DNA of 64,000 nt from DASZIT01 sp036268775 (GCA_036268775.1 DATATM010000039.1:65463-129462), one strand, 5' to 3'; positions 1 through 8,556 are shown, counted from the first letter of the stretch. The notes: generated by a model from the letters alone, not told the origin. Numbers and translations: made by a program.

Positions 1-540
1 AAGGTCCTCGACGATGCCTTCAGCATCGAGAGCGGGCTGATGACCACCGTCCACGCCTTCACCAATGACCAGAATCTTCTCGACTTGCCCCACAAGGACC
101 TGCGGCGGGCCCGTTCCGCCCCGGTGAACATCGTGCCGGCCTCGACCGGAGCCGCCCGGGCCACCGGGCTAGTGCTCCCGTCCATGCAGGGACGACTCGA
201 CGGCTCCGCCTTCCGGGTGCCGGTGTCGGACGGCTCGATTACCGACTTCACCGCGGTGGTCCCCGGGGAAGTGACGGTCGAGCAGGTCAACCGGGCCTTC
301 GCAGAGGCGGCCACCTCCGGGCCGCTGTCCAAGTATCTGGTGTACACCGAGGACCCGATCGTCTCCTCCGACATCGTCGGCAGCCCCGCCTCCTGCACCT
401 TTGACTCCGGGTTGACCATGGTGATGCCGTCGGCGTCGGGAATCACGTTGGTCAAGGTCCAAGGGTGGTATGACAACGAATGGGGCTACGCCAACCGGCT
501 GGTCGATCTATCCGTTGTGGTGGGTGGCATCGCCGCCTGA
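1..540 (+). CDS. gap: Glyceraldehyde-3-phosphate dehydrogenase, C-terminal part
   Basis: Glycolytic enzyme that oxidises and phosphorylates glyceraldehyde-3-phosphate. The open frame enters from the left edge, so the NAD-binding N-terminus is outside the window; about 179 C-terminal residues are present. Family-specific blocks are visible: TTVHAFTNDQ, RRARSAPVNIVPASTGAA, PVSDGSITDF and the C-terminal WYDNEWGYANRL. Only the substrate and phosphate-binding half can be read; the catalytic Cys lies upstream. It is the first gene of a gap-pgk-tpiA-secG run, 33 bases before pgk, which is the standard actinobacterial order. The methionine at position 40 is internal and not a start. Confidence 0.95.
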   Translation, partial: KVLDDAFSIESGLMTTVHAFTNDQNLLDLPHKDLRRARSAPVNIVPASTGAARATGLVLPSMQGRLDGSAFRVPVSDGSITDFTAVVPGEVTVEQVNRAFAEAATSGPLSKYLVYTEDPIVSSDIVGSPASCTFDSGLTMVMPSASGITLVKVQGWYDNEWGYANRLVDLSVVVGGIAA

Positions 541-573
541 GGGCGCCGATCGGGACGTGGGGGGCACGACGAC

Positions 574-1785
574 ATGACAGCCGGAGACGACAACTCGATG
601 CTGGCGGGGGTGCCGTTGCTGGACGACCTCCCCCCTCTCGACGGAACCAGCGTCTTGGTCCGGGTCGACTTCAACGTCCCCCTCGGGGTCGGGGAGGGTG
701 CCAACCCGACGGTCACCGACGACTTCCGGATCCGGTCGGCGCTGCCCACCTTGCGCTACCTGCTGGAGCGGGGGGCGAAGGTCACCGCCTGTACCCATCT
801 GGGCCGTCCCGACGGGGCGCCCGACGCCAGGTGGGAGATGACCCCGGTCCGGGACCGGTTGGCCGAACTGGCTCCGGAGGTCCAGCTGTTGGAGAACCTG
901 CGGTTCGAGCCGGGGGAGTGCGACAACGACTCGGCGTTCGTGGAGAAACTGGTCAATGGCCACGATGCCTATGTCAACGACGCCTTCGGGGTGTCCCATC
1001 GAGCCCACGCCTCCATCGTCGGCCCCCCGAAGTACCTCCCGAGCGCGGCGGGCCTGCTGGTCCAGCGCGAACTGGAGGTGCTCGGAAACCTGCTCGGGAT
1101 GCCCAAGCGCCCCTTCGTGGCGGTGGTCGGCGGGGCCAAGGTGACCGACAAGCTCGGCGTGTTGACCAAGTTGCTCGACCGGGTGGACGCGTTGCTGGTG
1201 GGTGGGGGCATGGCCTTCACCTTCCTGGCCGCCGCCGGCCACGACGTCGGTGGGTCGATGGTCGACCGTGACCAGATCGGCCGGTGCGCCGAGCTGTTGG
1301 CGGGCGACACCCCGATCCTGCTGCCCTCCGACATCGTCGCCCTCGAGCCCGGGGCCAGCTTCGGGTGCGGGTGCGATCAGGGCCAGGTGGTGGTGGTGGG
1401 GGACGACATCCCCGCCGGTTGGGTGGGCCTCGACATCGGGCCGGCCACCGTGAAGACCTACGGCGAGATGATCGCCAAGGCCGGCACCGTCCTGTGGAAC
1501 GGCCCGATGGGCGTATTCGAAGACGAGCGGTTCTGTGCCGGGACCACCGGGGTGGCCCAGGCGGTGGCCGCCTGCGGCGGGTTCACGGTGGTGGGCGGGG
1601 GCGACAGCGCGGCGGCGATCGACGCCATCGGGCTCACCGACCAGATCGACTTCATCTCCACCGGCGGCGGGGCGTCGCTGGAGTTGTTGGAGCACGGAGA
1701 CCTGCCGGGCCTGGCCGCACTGCGGGGCGCGGTGAACGCCCCCGGCCGCCGGGCCGGGTCGGCCGCGGGTCGTCAGGCCCGGTGA
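574..1785 (+). CDS. pgk: Phosphoglycerate kinase
   Basis: Cytosolic kinase that transfers phosphate from 1,3-bisphosphoglycerate to ADP. The protein is 403 residues, normal for the family. Visible signatures are the N-terminal VLVRVDFNVPL block, THLGRPDG, YVNDAFGVSHRAHAS, the hinge VVGGAKVTDKLGV, LVGGGMAFTFL, WNGPMGVFE and the C-terminal nucleotide motif GGGDSAAAI followed by STGGGASLE. The first 15 or so residues before PLLDDL are extra and poorly conserved, so a slightly later start is possible. The last codons overlap the GTG of tpiA, implying translational coupling. Confidence 0.96.
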   Translation: MTAGDDNSMLAGVPLLDDLPPLDGTSVLVRVDFNVPLGVGEGANPTVTDDFRIRSALPTLRYLLERGAKVTACTHLGRPDGAPDARWEMTPVRDRLAELAPEVQLLENLRFEPGECDNDSAFVEKLVNGHDAYVNDAFGVSHRAHASIVGPPKYLPSAAGLLVQRELEVLGNLLGMPKRPFVAVVGGAKVTDKLGVLTKLLDRVDALLVGGGMAFTFLAAAGHDVGGSMVDRDQIGRCAELLAGDTPILLPSDIVALEPGASFGCGCDQGQVVVVGDDIPAGWVGLDIGPATVKTYGEMIAKAGTVLWNGPMGVFEDERFCAGTTGVAQAVAACGGFTVVGGGDSAAAIDAIGLTDQIDFISTGGGASLELLEHGDLPGLAALRGAVNAPGRRAGSAAGRQAR

Positions 1786-2573
1786 GCGGGGGTCGGCGGC
1801 GCCCACTGATCAGCGGCAACTGGAAGATGAACTTCGATCATTTCGAAGCCATCCATGCCGTCCGGGATCTCGGGCTGCGATTGAGTCCCGCCCATGTCAT
1901 CAAGATCGACGTGTCGGTGCATCCACCCTTCACCGACCTCCGTTCGGCGCAGACGGTGATCGAGGCGGAAGGCGTGCCGGTGGCCCTGGGGGCACAGAAT
2001 TGCGCGGTGGAGGATGCCGGCGCCTTCACCGGCGAGGTCAGCCCCCGGATGCTGGCCAAACTCCATGTCGAGTACGTGATCGTCGGGCACTCCGAGCGGC
2101 GACGGTATTTCCACGAGTCGGACGAACTGGTGGCGGCCAAGCTGAAGGCGGTGATCCGCAACGGGATGACCCCGATCTGCTGCGTGGGGGAATCGGAGGT
2201 GGAACGGAGCGAGGGCATGACCAAGGAGCGGTTGGCCGGACAGGTGGAAGGTGCCCTCGGCGGGCTGGCCCCGGAGTCGGTCGGGGGCATGGTGATCGCC
2301 TACGAGCCGATCTGGGCGATCGGGACCGGTCAGGCGGCCACCCCCGAGGACGCCCAGGAGGCCGGCAGCTGGATCCGGGAGATCGTCGGCCGGGTAGCCG
2401 GGGCCGATTCCGCCGCCACCGTGCGCATCCAATACGGCGGTTCGGTGACGGCCGAGAACACCGATGAGCTCTTGACTTGCCCGGATATCGACGGGGTGCT
2501 GGTCGGCGGGGCCAGCCTCGACGCCACCGCCTTTGTAGGAATTATCAAGGCCGCCGCCAATGCGACTCGGTGA
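1782..2573 (+). CDS. tpiA: Triosephosphate isomerase
   Basis: Interconverts dihydroxyacetone phosphate and glyceraldehyde-3-phosphate. The 263-residue protein has the N-terminal GNWKMN motif with the substrate lysine, the electrophilic histidine in IVGHSERR, the catalytic glutamate in AYEPIWAIGTG, and the phosphate-binding YGGSV and LVGGASL loops. The GTG start was chosen because it overlaps the pgk stop as GTGA and places the GNWKMN motif about ten residues in, as is usual. A longer upstream extension in this frame is antisense-like coding of pgk and is not part of the gene. Confidence 0.95.
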   Translation: MSGGRRRPLISGNWKMNFDHFEAIHAVRDLGLRLSPAHVIKIDVSVHPPFTDLRSAQTVIEAEGVPVALGAQNCAVEDAGAFTGEVSPRMLAKLHVEYVIVGHSERRRYFHESDELVAAKLKAVIRNGMTPICCVGESEVERSEGMTKERLAGQVEGALGGLAPESVGGMVIAYEPIWAIGTGQAATPEDAQEAGSWIREIVGRVAGADSAATVRIQYGGSVTAENTDELLTCPDIDGVLVGGASLDATAFVGIIKAAANATR

Positions 2574-2618
2574 GTTTGCTATCGTCTCCGGCGTCACCAG
2601 TCGAGGAAAGGAGACCCC

Positions 2619-2849
2619 ATGCTGACAGCCGTCATCGTTGTGATTCAGATCCTGGCGTCGCTGGCCCTCCTGTTCCTCATCTTGATGCATAGCGGCAAGG
2701 GTGGAGGCCTCTCGGACATGTTCGGAGGCTCGGTGGGTTCGGCCGCGGCCGGCTCCACGGTGGTGGAGAAGAATCTCGACCGGATCACCGTCACGGTGGC
2801 GGTGCTCTTCGCCTTCACCAATATCGTCCTCATCTTGCGCCTGCAGTGA
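2619..2849 (+). CDS. secG: Preprotein translocase subunit SecG
   Basis: Small integral membrane partner of SecYE in protein export. The 76 residues form two hydrophobic segments (about 1-23 and 55-75) joined by a glycine-rich cytosolic loop with the typical LMHSGKGGGLSDMFGG sequence. A good ribosome site (AAGGAGA) lies before the ATG. It sits 45 bases after tpiA, a linkage common in Actinobacteria. Its stop overlaps the GTG of the following substrate-binding protein, so export and that protein are translationally coupled. Confidence 0.93.
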   Translation: MLTAVIVVIQILASLALLFLILMHSGKGGGLSDMFGGSVGSAAAGSTVVEKNLDRITVTVAVLFAFTNIVLILRLQ

Positions 2850-4639
2850 ACTCCGACGGCGCCGACCCTGGCGGGCGCCGAGGACGCATCCAATCATTCT
2901 GGGCCGAGCGTCGAGCTCGCTGGACGTTGCCGCTGGTGATCATCGTGATCATCGTCATCGTGGCCACCGTCGACCACCTGGGTGCCCACCGGATACGCCA
3001 GGTCGACCAGCAGAGCATCTCCGACCTGGTCTCCGGGGCCGGGGGGGCGGCGACGGTGAGCCTCGACCAACCCTGGAGCGGCTTCAATCCCGGCACGCCA
3101 ACGGGGGCCGACTCCTCCACCCCGACCCTGCTGGCCTCGGTGCTGCCCAGCGCCTATACCATCCTCCCCAATCTCACCACGGTGCTCAACAGCGATCTGC
3201 TGAGCGGCACCAAGGTCACTTCGGTGGCCCCGCTCACCATCCAGTACGTGCTCAACCCGGCCGCCGTCTGGTCGGACGGGGTGCCGGTGAGCGCCGAGGA
3301 CTTCATCTATAACTGGAAGGCCCAGCGGGGGACCGATCTGGACGTCGACGGCCAGCCCGACGCGGCGGCATCGACCCTCGGCTACCGCGACGTGGCCTCG
3401 GTGACCGGGAGCCAGGACGGCAAGACCGTCACCGTGGTGTTCACCCGGCCGTTCACCGACTGGAGGACCCTGTTCAGCGGCATGGTCCCGGCCCACATTG
3501 CCGAAAAGGTCGGCTGGAATCACGGCTTCGACACCTTCAACCCGGCGGTGGACCTGTCGGCCGGGCCCTACCTGGTCCACTCGGTGACCGGGGGAACCGC
3601 CGAGTTGGTGCGCAACCCGAAGTGGTGGGGGACGCCCGGCACCCTGGCCTCGGTGACGGTGTCGGCCATCTCCACTTCGTCGGGATGGGTGGCCGCACTG
3701 GGGGGCAACAACCACATGGTGGCGCAGCCGGCCGGTTTCAATCTGGATACCCTCAACGCGACGTCCTCACTGCCGAACACCCAGAGCGTGGTGAAACCGT
3801 CATTGTCGTTCCTGCAAGTCGAGTTCAACACCATCTCCCCGTTGACCTCCCAGCTGGCCGTCCGCCAGGCCATCGCTCATGCCATCGATCGAACGGTGCT
3901 GCTGGCCCAGACCTTCAAGACGCTGGCCCCCGATCTCAACCCCGACGAGGACCACCTGGCCGTCCCCTTCGCCAACACCTACTCGGCGTCATCGGCGGCA
4001 TCCAGCTATGACAAGGCCGACCCGGCGGCGGTGGACAAACTGCTGGTCTCGGTGGTGGCGGCCGGCTACCACCGCGGCCCGGACGGCCGGTATGTGGACG
4101 CCGCCGGAAACCCGCTCACCGTGAGCATGGCGGTGGAGTCAGGGGACCCCTGGATCACCCAGGTCGGGGCGGCGATCGCCGCCCAGCTCAAGCAAGCGGG
4201 CATCACCCTCACCACCTTCCCGGTCGACGGCCAAACCGGGTTGGCGGCGGCGGCCAAGGCCAACAGTTACGACATGGCGCTGGTGGTCCGGAACGCCGGC
4301 CCGTACCTCACCGCCACCGACGGGTGGTACTCGGAAGACCAGGGTCCCCCCGGGCTTGGCGGGTCGACCGACTGGAGCAACTTCGACGATCCGGCCGTCG
4401 ACCAACTGTTCGCGGAGGCCTCCCAGGAGTTGAACCCGGTGGTGGGGGATCCCATCTACGCCCAGATCGACGACACCCTGTGGGACCAGATGGTGGCCTT
4501 GCCGCTCTTCCAGGAGCCGGCGTTAGTGGCCAACGGCGTCCAGCTGGCCGGGATCCAGTACAACAGCTCGATCGACGGGCTGTTGTGGAATCTCCCCAGT
4601 TGGAGCACGCTCATCCCGAAACCGACCGGGTCCAGCTGA
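2846..4639 (+). CDS. Membrane-anchored ABC transporter solute-binding protein, family 5
   Basis: Family-5 (peptide/nickel type) solute-binding protein of 597 residues. The family fold is seen from the N-terminal WSGFNPGTPTGADSS region through VWSDGVPVSAEDFIYNW, LVRNPKWW, AVRQAIAHAIDR and the C-terminal LPLFQEPALVA. There is no lipobox cysteine; instead a single hydrophobic span at residues 26-43 follows an Arg-rich cytosolic stretch, so it should be held by an uncleaved anchor. The GTG start overlaps the secG stop. No permease or ATPase gene is adjacent; the ATPase/permease set at 50422-54517 already has its own binding protein. The ligand cannot be read from the sequence. Confidence 0.88.
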   Translation: MNSDGADPGGRRGRIQSFWAERRARWTLPLVIIVIIVIVATVDHLGAHRIRQVDQQSISDLVSGAGGAATVSLDQPWSGFNPGTPTGADSSTPTLLASVLPSAYTILPNLTTVLNSDLLSGTKVTSVAPLTIQYVLNPAAVWSDGVPVSAEDFIYNWKAQRGTDLDVDGQPDAAASTLGYRDVASVTGSQDGKTVTVVFTRPFTDWRTLFSGMVPAHIAEKVGWNHGFDTFNPAVDLSAGPYLVHSVTGGTAELVRNPKWWGTPGTLASVTVSAISTSSGWVAALGGNNHMVAQPAGFNLDTLNATSSLPNTQSVVKPSLSFLQVEFNTISPLTSQLAVRQAIAHAIDRTVLLAQTFKTLAPDLNPDEDHLAVPFANTYSASSAASSYDKADPAAVDKLLVSVVAAGYHRGPDGRYVDAAGNPLTVSMAVESGDPWITQVGAAIAAQLKQAGITLTTFPVDGQTGLAAAAKANSYDMALVVRNAGPYLTATDGWYSEDQGPPGLGGSTDWSNFDDPAVDQLFAEASQELNPVVGDPIYAQIDDTLWDQMVALPLFQEPALVANGVQLAGIQYNSSIDGLLWNLPSWSTLIPKPTGSS

Positions 4640-4674
4640 GTTCTCCCTGATTCGAGGCAGAAAGACACTGTCAT

Positions 4675-4690
4675 CCAGCCGGGGGGCTGG
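4675..4690 (+). terminator. Short hairpin after the glycolytic operon
   Basis: CCAGCC and GGCTGG form a six-pair stem with a GGGG loop, 36 bases after the end of the binding-protein gene and 52 bases before the tRNA. There is no T-run, so it is only a candidate terminator. Confidence 0.3.
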
Positions 4691-4741
4691 TCGGGGCGCG
4701 CTACCATGCATCTCGCCCCGATTGCGAGATCGGTGCCATTC

Positions 4742-4828
4742 GTCGGAGTGGCGGAATAGGCAGACGCGCCAGCTTGAGGGGCTGGTGCCCGCAAGGGCGT
4801 GGGGGTTCAAGTCCCCCCTCCGACACCA
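4742..4828 (+). tRNA. tRNA-Leu (anticodon GAG)
   Basis: A complete class II tRNA with encoded CCA. The acceptor stem is GTCGGAG paired with CTCCGAC, the anticodon stem is CCAGC/GCTGG enclosing TTGAGGG (anticodon GAG), the long variable arm GCCC-GCAA-GGGC is typical of leucine, and the T arm is GGGGG-TTCAAGT-CCCCC. The discriminator base is A. The 3' end is the insertion site of two mobile elements: further copies of its last bases occur about 7.1 and 21.7 kb downstream. The gene was left intact by the insertions because the left junction restores the full 3' end. Confidence 0.95.
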
Positions 4829-6243
4829 GCATTCTGCGACGGGGCTAACCCGACCTCTTCGAACAGCACATTGAGCACGGGTGATCCAGCCACTGTCACT
4901 TCGATGTGGTCTGGGAAGATCGTCACCCGGTCCATCAACTCATCGAGCAGGACTCGACGCTCCAGATCGGTTGCTTCAACCCACACCTGATCAATATCTA
5001 GCGTGCTGAGCACAGATACCACCTGCTCGAAGCGAAGAGCCAGGCCATCCCGCTCGCTGTCCGCCTGTTCCTCTCTGCCAGCTTCGGCATGAGTCGCCTC
5101 GATCTGAGAGGCAATCAGCCCCTCTTCCTCTTTGAAGAGGGCTCCGGTGATCTGGTCTTGGTAGTAGAGCTCCAGGAGCTTCCTCCTCCGCTCGGTCAGC
5201 GCTGCCAGAGACTCCGCTGGCCGACGCCGGGACCGCCGTCGGGCCTCGCCCCTCGGCTCCGACCGGCGCCCCCCGGCGAGCTGCTTGCGAATAGCCTCTT
5301 GCAATGCCTGGTCCGTGCCGATGAGCCGCAGCCCCAGGACCGCTGCTCGAAGAAGACCTGAGTTCGTCCGACGAGGCTGCTTACAACCTTGTCCCCGATG
5401 ACGACAGCGGTACATCGAACGCCCGTCACCGTTCGTCTCGATCGGCATTCGCCTCCCACAGAGACCGCAGAACACCCGTCCGGACAAGAGATCCTTTCCT
5501 CGACGCCGACCCTTCACGAAGCCACGGCTGGCAGCCTCGAACTCCTCAAGGGTGACGATCGGCTCGTGCAACCCAGGAAACCATTCGTCCTTGTGCTGAA
5601 CCTCACCCAAATAGATCCTTGACTTCAGGATGGCTCCAACGGTCGAGTATTTGATGCCCGTGCGCTCCTCGATCGTCGTGTGGCTGGCCCCCTCCGCTCG
5701 CAGCCGGAAGATTTCCCGGACTCTATGGGCATCTTCATTAGGAACGAGCAAGCCCTCCAGGAGGTCGTAGCCGGTCTTCGGGCGGTTGACCCACCTCCCT
5801 TGTTTGGCAGCTTGGTGCAGACCCATGCGGACATTTTCGGAGAGCTGCTCCCGGTAGAACTGGGCGAACGATCCAAGAATGTTGTAAAACATGCGCCCTG
5901 TCGCTGATGAGAGATCTAGCTTCTCGGTGAACGAGTGGAGTGCCACGCCGTGTTGGCCGCACTTATCTGCCAGAAGGATCAGGTCCGCCAGGCTCCTTGA
6001 TAGCCGATCAAGCCGCCACAACAGAACGTCCGAGACGTGGCCGGCTTCGACCATCCCGAGCAGCTGTTGGAGACCTGGTCGCATCAGATCCTTGCCTGAC
6101 CAACCGGGATCTGCCACGACCGTCACTTCACCCAGACCATGCAGCTCTGCATATCCCCGGAGGCGATCTGCCTGGCCCTCGATCGAGAATCCCTCGGCCG
6201 CTTGTTCCTCGGTCGACACTCGGCAGTACGCCACTGTCAGCAT
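4807..6243 (-). CDS. Large serine recombinase (integrase of element 1)
   Basis: Site-specific recombinase expected to integrate and excise element 1 at tRNA-Leu. The 478-residue protein has an N-terminal resolvase domain with the nucleophile Ser10 in AYCRVSTEEQ and the RLDRLSRS motif, a recombinase domain (roughly 150-250), a zinc ribbon (CGLCG...YRCRHRGQGC, about 259-287) and a coiled-coil C-terminus. The start chosen has AGGAGA six bases upstream; an ATG eight codons earlier overlaps this ribosome site. The gene is convergent with the tRNA, and its stop codon TGA is formed by the tRNA T-loop, so the last six residues GVGGGT lie on the att core. Confidence 0.9.
   Translation of the reverse strand: MLTVAYCRVSTEEQAAEGFSIEGQADRLRGYAELHGLGEVTVVADPGWSGKDLMRPGLQQLLGMVEAGHVSDVLLWRLDRLSRSLADLILLADKCGQHGVALHSFTEKLDLSSATGRMFYNILGSFAQFYREQLSENVRMGLHQAAKQGRWVNRPKTGYDLLEGLLVPNEDAHRVREIFRLRAEGASHTTIEERTGIKYSTVGAILKSRIYLGEVQHKDEWFPGLHEPIVTLEEFEAASRGFVKGRRRGKDLLSGRVFCGLCGRRMPIETNGDGRSMYRCRHRGQGCKQPRRTNSGLLRAAVLGLRLIGTDQALQEAIRKQLAGGRRSEPRGEARRRSRRRPAESLAALTERRRKLLELYYQDQITGALFKEEEGLIASQIEATHAEAGREEQADSERDGLALRFEQVVSVLSTLDIDQVWVEATDLERRVLLDELMDRVTIFPDHIEVTVAGSPVLNVLFEEVGLAPSQNAGVGGGT
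4811..4828 (+). other. att copy 1 (left junction, tRNA 3' end)
   Basis: The sequence GTCCCCCCTCCGACACCA is the 3' end of tRNA-Leu. Its 16-base GTCCCCCCTCCGACAC part recurs at 11938 and its 16-base CCCCCCTCCGACACCA part recurs at 26479. It lies inside the last codons of the minus-strand integrase gene, encoding GVGGGT. The crossover point within the shared core cannot be fixed by eye. Confidence 0.75.
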
Positions 6244-6336
6244 GCATGTCTCCTCTCGGCTCGCCATCTTTGCTCACCAGACGAAGAGCAATGCGGATCA
6301 ACACATCCGCTACTCGCTCGTAATTCGGCTCGGAAT

Positions 6337-7467
6337 TCACGGCAACAGCGTTTCTCGCTGCTTGACGGCGATGCGATCCTCGAACGAACGCTCTCCTTCT
6401 CTGCAGTATGAGCGCACGAACCAAGCGAGGCTGCCAGCCGTCGAAGCCCAGTCCTTCGCACCAGTGAGCACGGCAAAGCTCGATAGATACCCGACCAGGC
6501 CTGGGGCCAGCATCCGGAGATCCCCTCGCCGCCGTCCCTCGTACATCCGTCTGATTCCGAATGTCCCATCCACCAACCGTGCCCGGCGAATCTGCTCCCA
6601 TTCAAGTGCAATCGGCCACCGGGACTTCGTTTCGTCCTCCGTCCGGCGCCGGTACGACAACCAGGTGCTCGTCAGATCGGCCCACAATGCGCCTGTAGCC
6701 GCCAAGACCTCTTCGGGCGTGTCCAGGCCGTATTGACGCAAACCAACCCGATTGATCTCGAATTCAACTCGCACTACATGTGATTCGTTGTCGTAGTCGG
6801 CCCCCCACACGTCGGCCCAGTAATCGGACCCGTTCTTGGCAGACTCAGCCGTCTTGTCGTAGATGCGGGCACAGACTGTTTTCGACGAACGACGACCAAA
6901 CTCAAAGCCAGTGAGAATACCGCCGTCTTCGTAGGTGGCTCGGGCATCGGCCCGACATAGAAATCGGTGACGATCGTCCCCGCTCAACTCCCAACCTTGC
7001 CAGTCAGCATGAAGGTCGATGCGGCTGACGGTCAGTACCACGGGACCGCACTCCCGCTCTAACACCCCTCGGAACCATTCGACGCAATCTGCCGGGCCAA
7101 CGCCATGAAGGAACTCTGCCCTCGGCTGAATCCTGAACGATGGAAGTTGTTCACTCGGCGTCACACTCAGTTGGCCATACGGGTGAACCAAGCAGAATCG
7201 GTATTTTCCGGAGCCCCGAGGTAAGAGGTCGAACGTCTCGCCGCCTACTACGACGGCAACTGGCGCTTCCCATAGTTCCGCTTCTAGACGGCCGGCTACC
7301 AGCCGTTCAAGAAACGCTGGCCCCAACACAGCCCTACCCGACAGATACAGCGCATCGACACCCGATGCCAACTCTTTGATCTCGCCGGAAGGACCTGTTG
7401 ACGGCGAATGTCCGATATCTGCTTGCCAAATGTCGGTATCTCGAACCGACCGATCCTGAATACTCAT
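6337..7467 (-). CDS. Replication initiation factor-like (Rep_trans, rolling-circle type)
   Basis: Resembles replication initiators of rolling-circle plasmids and integrative elements, which nick the origin through a tyrosine. The 376-residue protein shows VSRIDLHADW, a typical core strand of the family, and ARIYDKTAE followed by HVVRVEFEINR, which matches the region carrying the candidate nicking tyrosine and metal ligands. The start was set by GGAGGT seven bases upstream; a start 20 codons earlier has no such site. It lies 93 bases upstream of the integrase on the same strand. The assignment rests on motifs only; a plasmid-type Rep in an integrated element suggests the excised circle can replicate. 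Confidence 0.72.
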   Translation of the reverse strand: MSIQDRSVRDTDIWQADIGHSPSTGPSGEIKELASGVDALYLSGRAVLGPAFLERLVAGRLEAELWEAPVAVVVGGETFDLLPRGSGKYRFCLVHPYGQLSVTPSEQLPSFRIQPRAEFLHGVGPADCVEWFRGVLERECGPVVLTVSRIDLHADWQGWELSGDDRHRFLCRADARATYEDGGILTGFEFGRRSSKTVCARIYDKTAESAKNGSDYWADVWGADYDNESHVVRVEFEINRVGLRQYGLDTPEEVLAATGALWADLTSTWLSYRRRTEDETKSRWPIALEWEQIRRARLVDGTFGIRRMYEGRRRGDLRMLAPGLVGYLSSFAVLTGAKDWASTAGSLAWFVRSYCREGERSFEDRIAVKQRETLLP

Positions 7468-8091
7468 TGCACCGACCTCCAGATGAGAACCAATGGGTTC
7501 CGCTGTCTGGAACGCGCAAACGAGCAACCCAGACTGCGGGTTGCCCGTCGCTCCTGTCTAGGCGTCGGGCTGCCCAGGGCCTGTTTCGGTTGCCTGGGGC
7601 ACTGTCGTTCTCTTATACAGGATCAGCACCACCGGGGATCTGGTGGCTCCGTACCTTTTTACCGGCCGGGGTGAAATCTCCTTCTTGGACCATTACAAAA
7701 TTATCTACGGGAAAACATCCCCGGGCCCCTGCGCTCACGGGCACCCTTATCCGACAACTGAAGACGTCGGTTCGCACCCGAAAGTAAATCACACAGATGT
7801 AATACTGGCAAGCGGTCTTCGCAGGCCAGGTGCTGGGCACACTGGACGGGTTCATTGTCGTGGGCATCATGATTTGACCACGGACCCGTCAAGGCTGCCC
7901 CTCGGGCCGCCTCCGGCGGGCCTTGACCGGTCCTCAGCGGCGGTACACCCGTTAGAAGAGCCGTGTCCGATCGGGCCGCACCAACCAGACGTCGACTAAG
8001 CACAAACCAACTACTGTGCATTCATGCAGTTTGCGGGTGCTGTGTTACAGGGTCCGCACCCGACAAAACCACCACAGCGAGGACACATGAC
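7468..8091. other. Non-coding divergent region of element 1, candidate replication origin
   Basis: About 620 bases between the divergent rep gene and the GRDP-like gene hold no convincing gene; the short plus-strand frames here lack ribosome sites and recognisable products. An inverted repeat GTCAAGGC (7888-7895) / GCCTTGAC (7920-7927) with a GC-rich loop could form a hairpin of the kind found at rolling-circle origins, or could act as a terminator. Promoters for both divergent genes should lie here but no clear boxes were identified. Confidence 0.4.
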
Positions 8092-8556
8092 ATGACCACA
8101 CTTCTGAGCGCCTCCCCCAACATCGACGAAGAGTTGCTGAATGGCGTAACGCAAATTGACCTCTCAATGGTCCGGGCGAAATTGATGGACCCAGAGGAAG
8201 GTTCTGGATGGACGATGGCGCATGCTCAACGAGTTGAGATCGAATACCGTCGATACCTTGCGCTCGCCAGAAGATATCCATCTCGTGCCGTGGTTCCTTC
8301 CAAAATCGTCGACACCTTCTGGCACTACCACATCCTCGATACTCAGGCGTACGCAAAGGACTGTGAACTAGCATTTGGATATTTTTTGCACCATTTCCCA
8401 TATTTCGGCATGCGTGGCGACGACGACAAGCGTGCGCTCGACGAAGCTTACGATGAGACTCTGCATTTGTATGAAGACCATTTTGGAACTCCACCGGCCG
8501 ACATTTGGGTTCGCTCCGGTATGGCCCGATGCCCTAAGTGTGGGCGAGCCAGCTAA
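8092..8556 (+). CDS. GRDP-like WHxH-domain protein
   Basis: A 154-residue protein resembling the N-terminal part of glycine-rich domain-containing proteins (GRDP-like family). The hallmark is IVDTFWHYHILDTQAYAKDCE followed by HHFPYFGMRGDDD and a C-terminal CPKCG knuckle. The WHxH-type histidines and paired cysteines suggest metal binding; molecular function is unknown in bacteria. ATG is preceded by an AGCGAGGACAC stretch that gives a modest ribosome site. It stands alone on the plus strand, 86 bases before the RelA/SpoT-like operon, within the A+T-richer cargo of element 1, and could belong to the same defence module. Confidence 0.6.
   Translation: MTTLLSASPNIDEELLNGVTQIDLSMVRAKLMDPEEGSGWTMAHAQRVEIEYRRYLALARRYPSRAVVPSKIVDTFWHYHILDTQAYAKDCELAFGYFLHHFPYFGMRGDDDKRALDEAYDETLHLYEDHFGTPPADIWVRSGMARCPKCGRAS

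Noticed and set aside
508..1806. Long minus-strand open frame over pgk (432 codons)
   Set aside because: Antisense to a clearly conserved pgk; low-complexity His/Gly/Arg composition typical of GC-rich shadow frames.
1773..2897. Minus-strand open frame over tpiA and secG
   Set aside because: Antisense to recognisable tpiA and secG; no ribosome site or conserved motif.
4675..4690. Strong intrinsic terminator before the tRNA
   Set aside because: Only a six-pair stem without T-run; kept as a low-confidence hairpin.
7408..7999. Small plus-strand frames upstream of the GRDP-like gene
   Set aside because: No ribosome sites, overlapping each other in different frames, no recognisable products.
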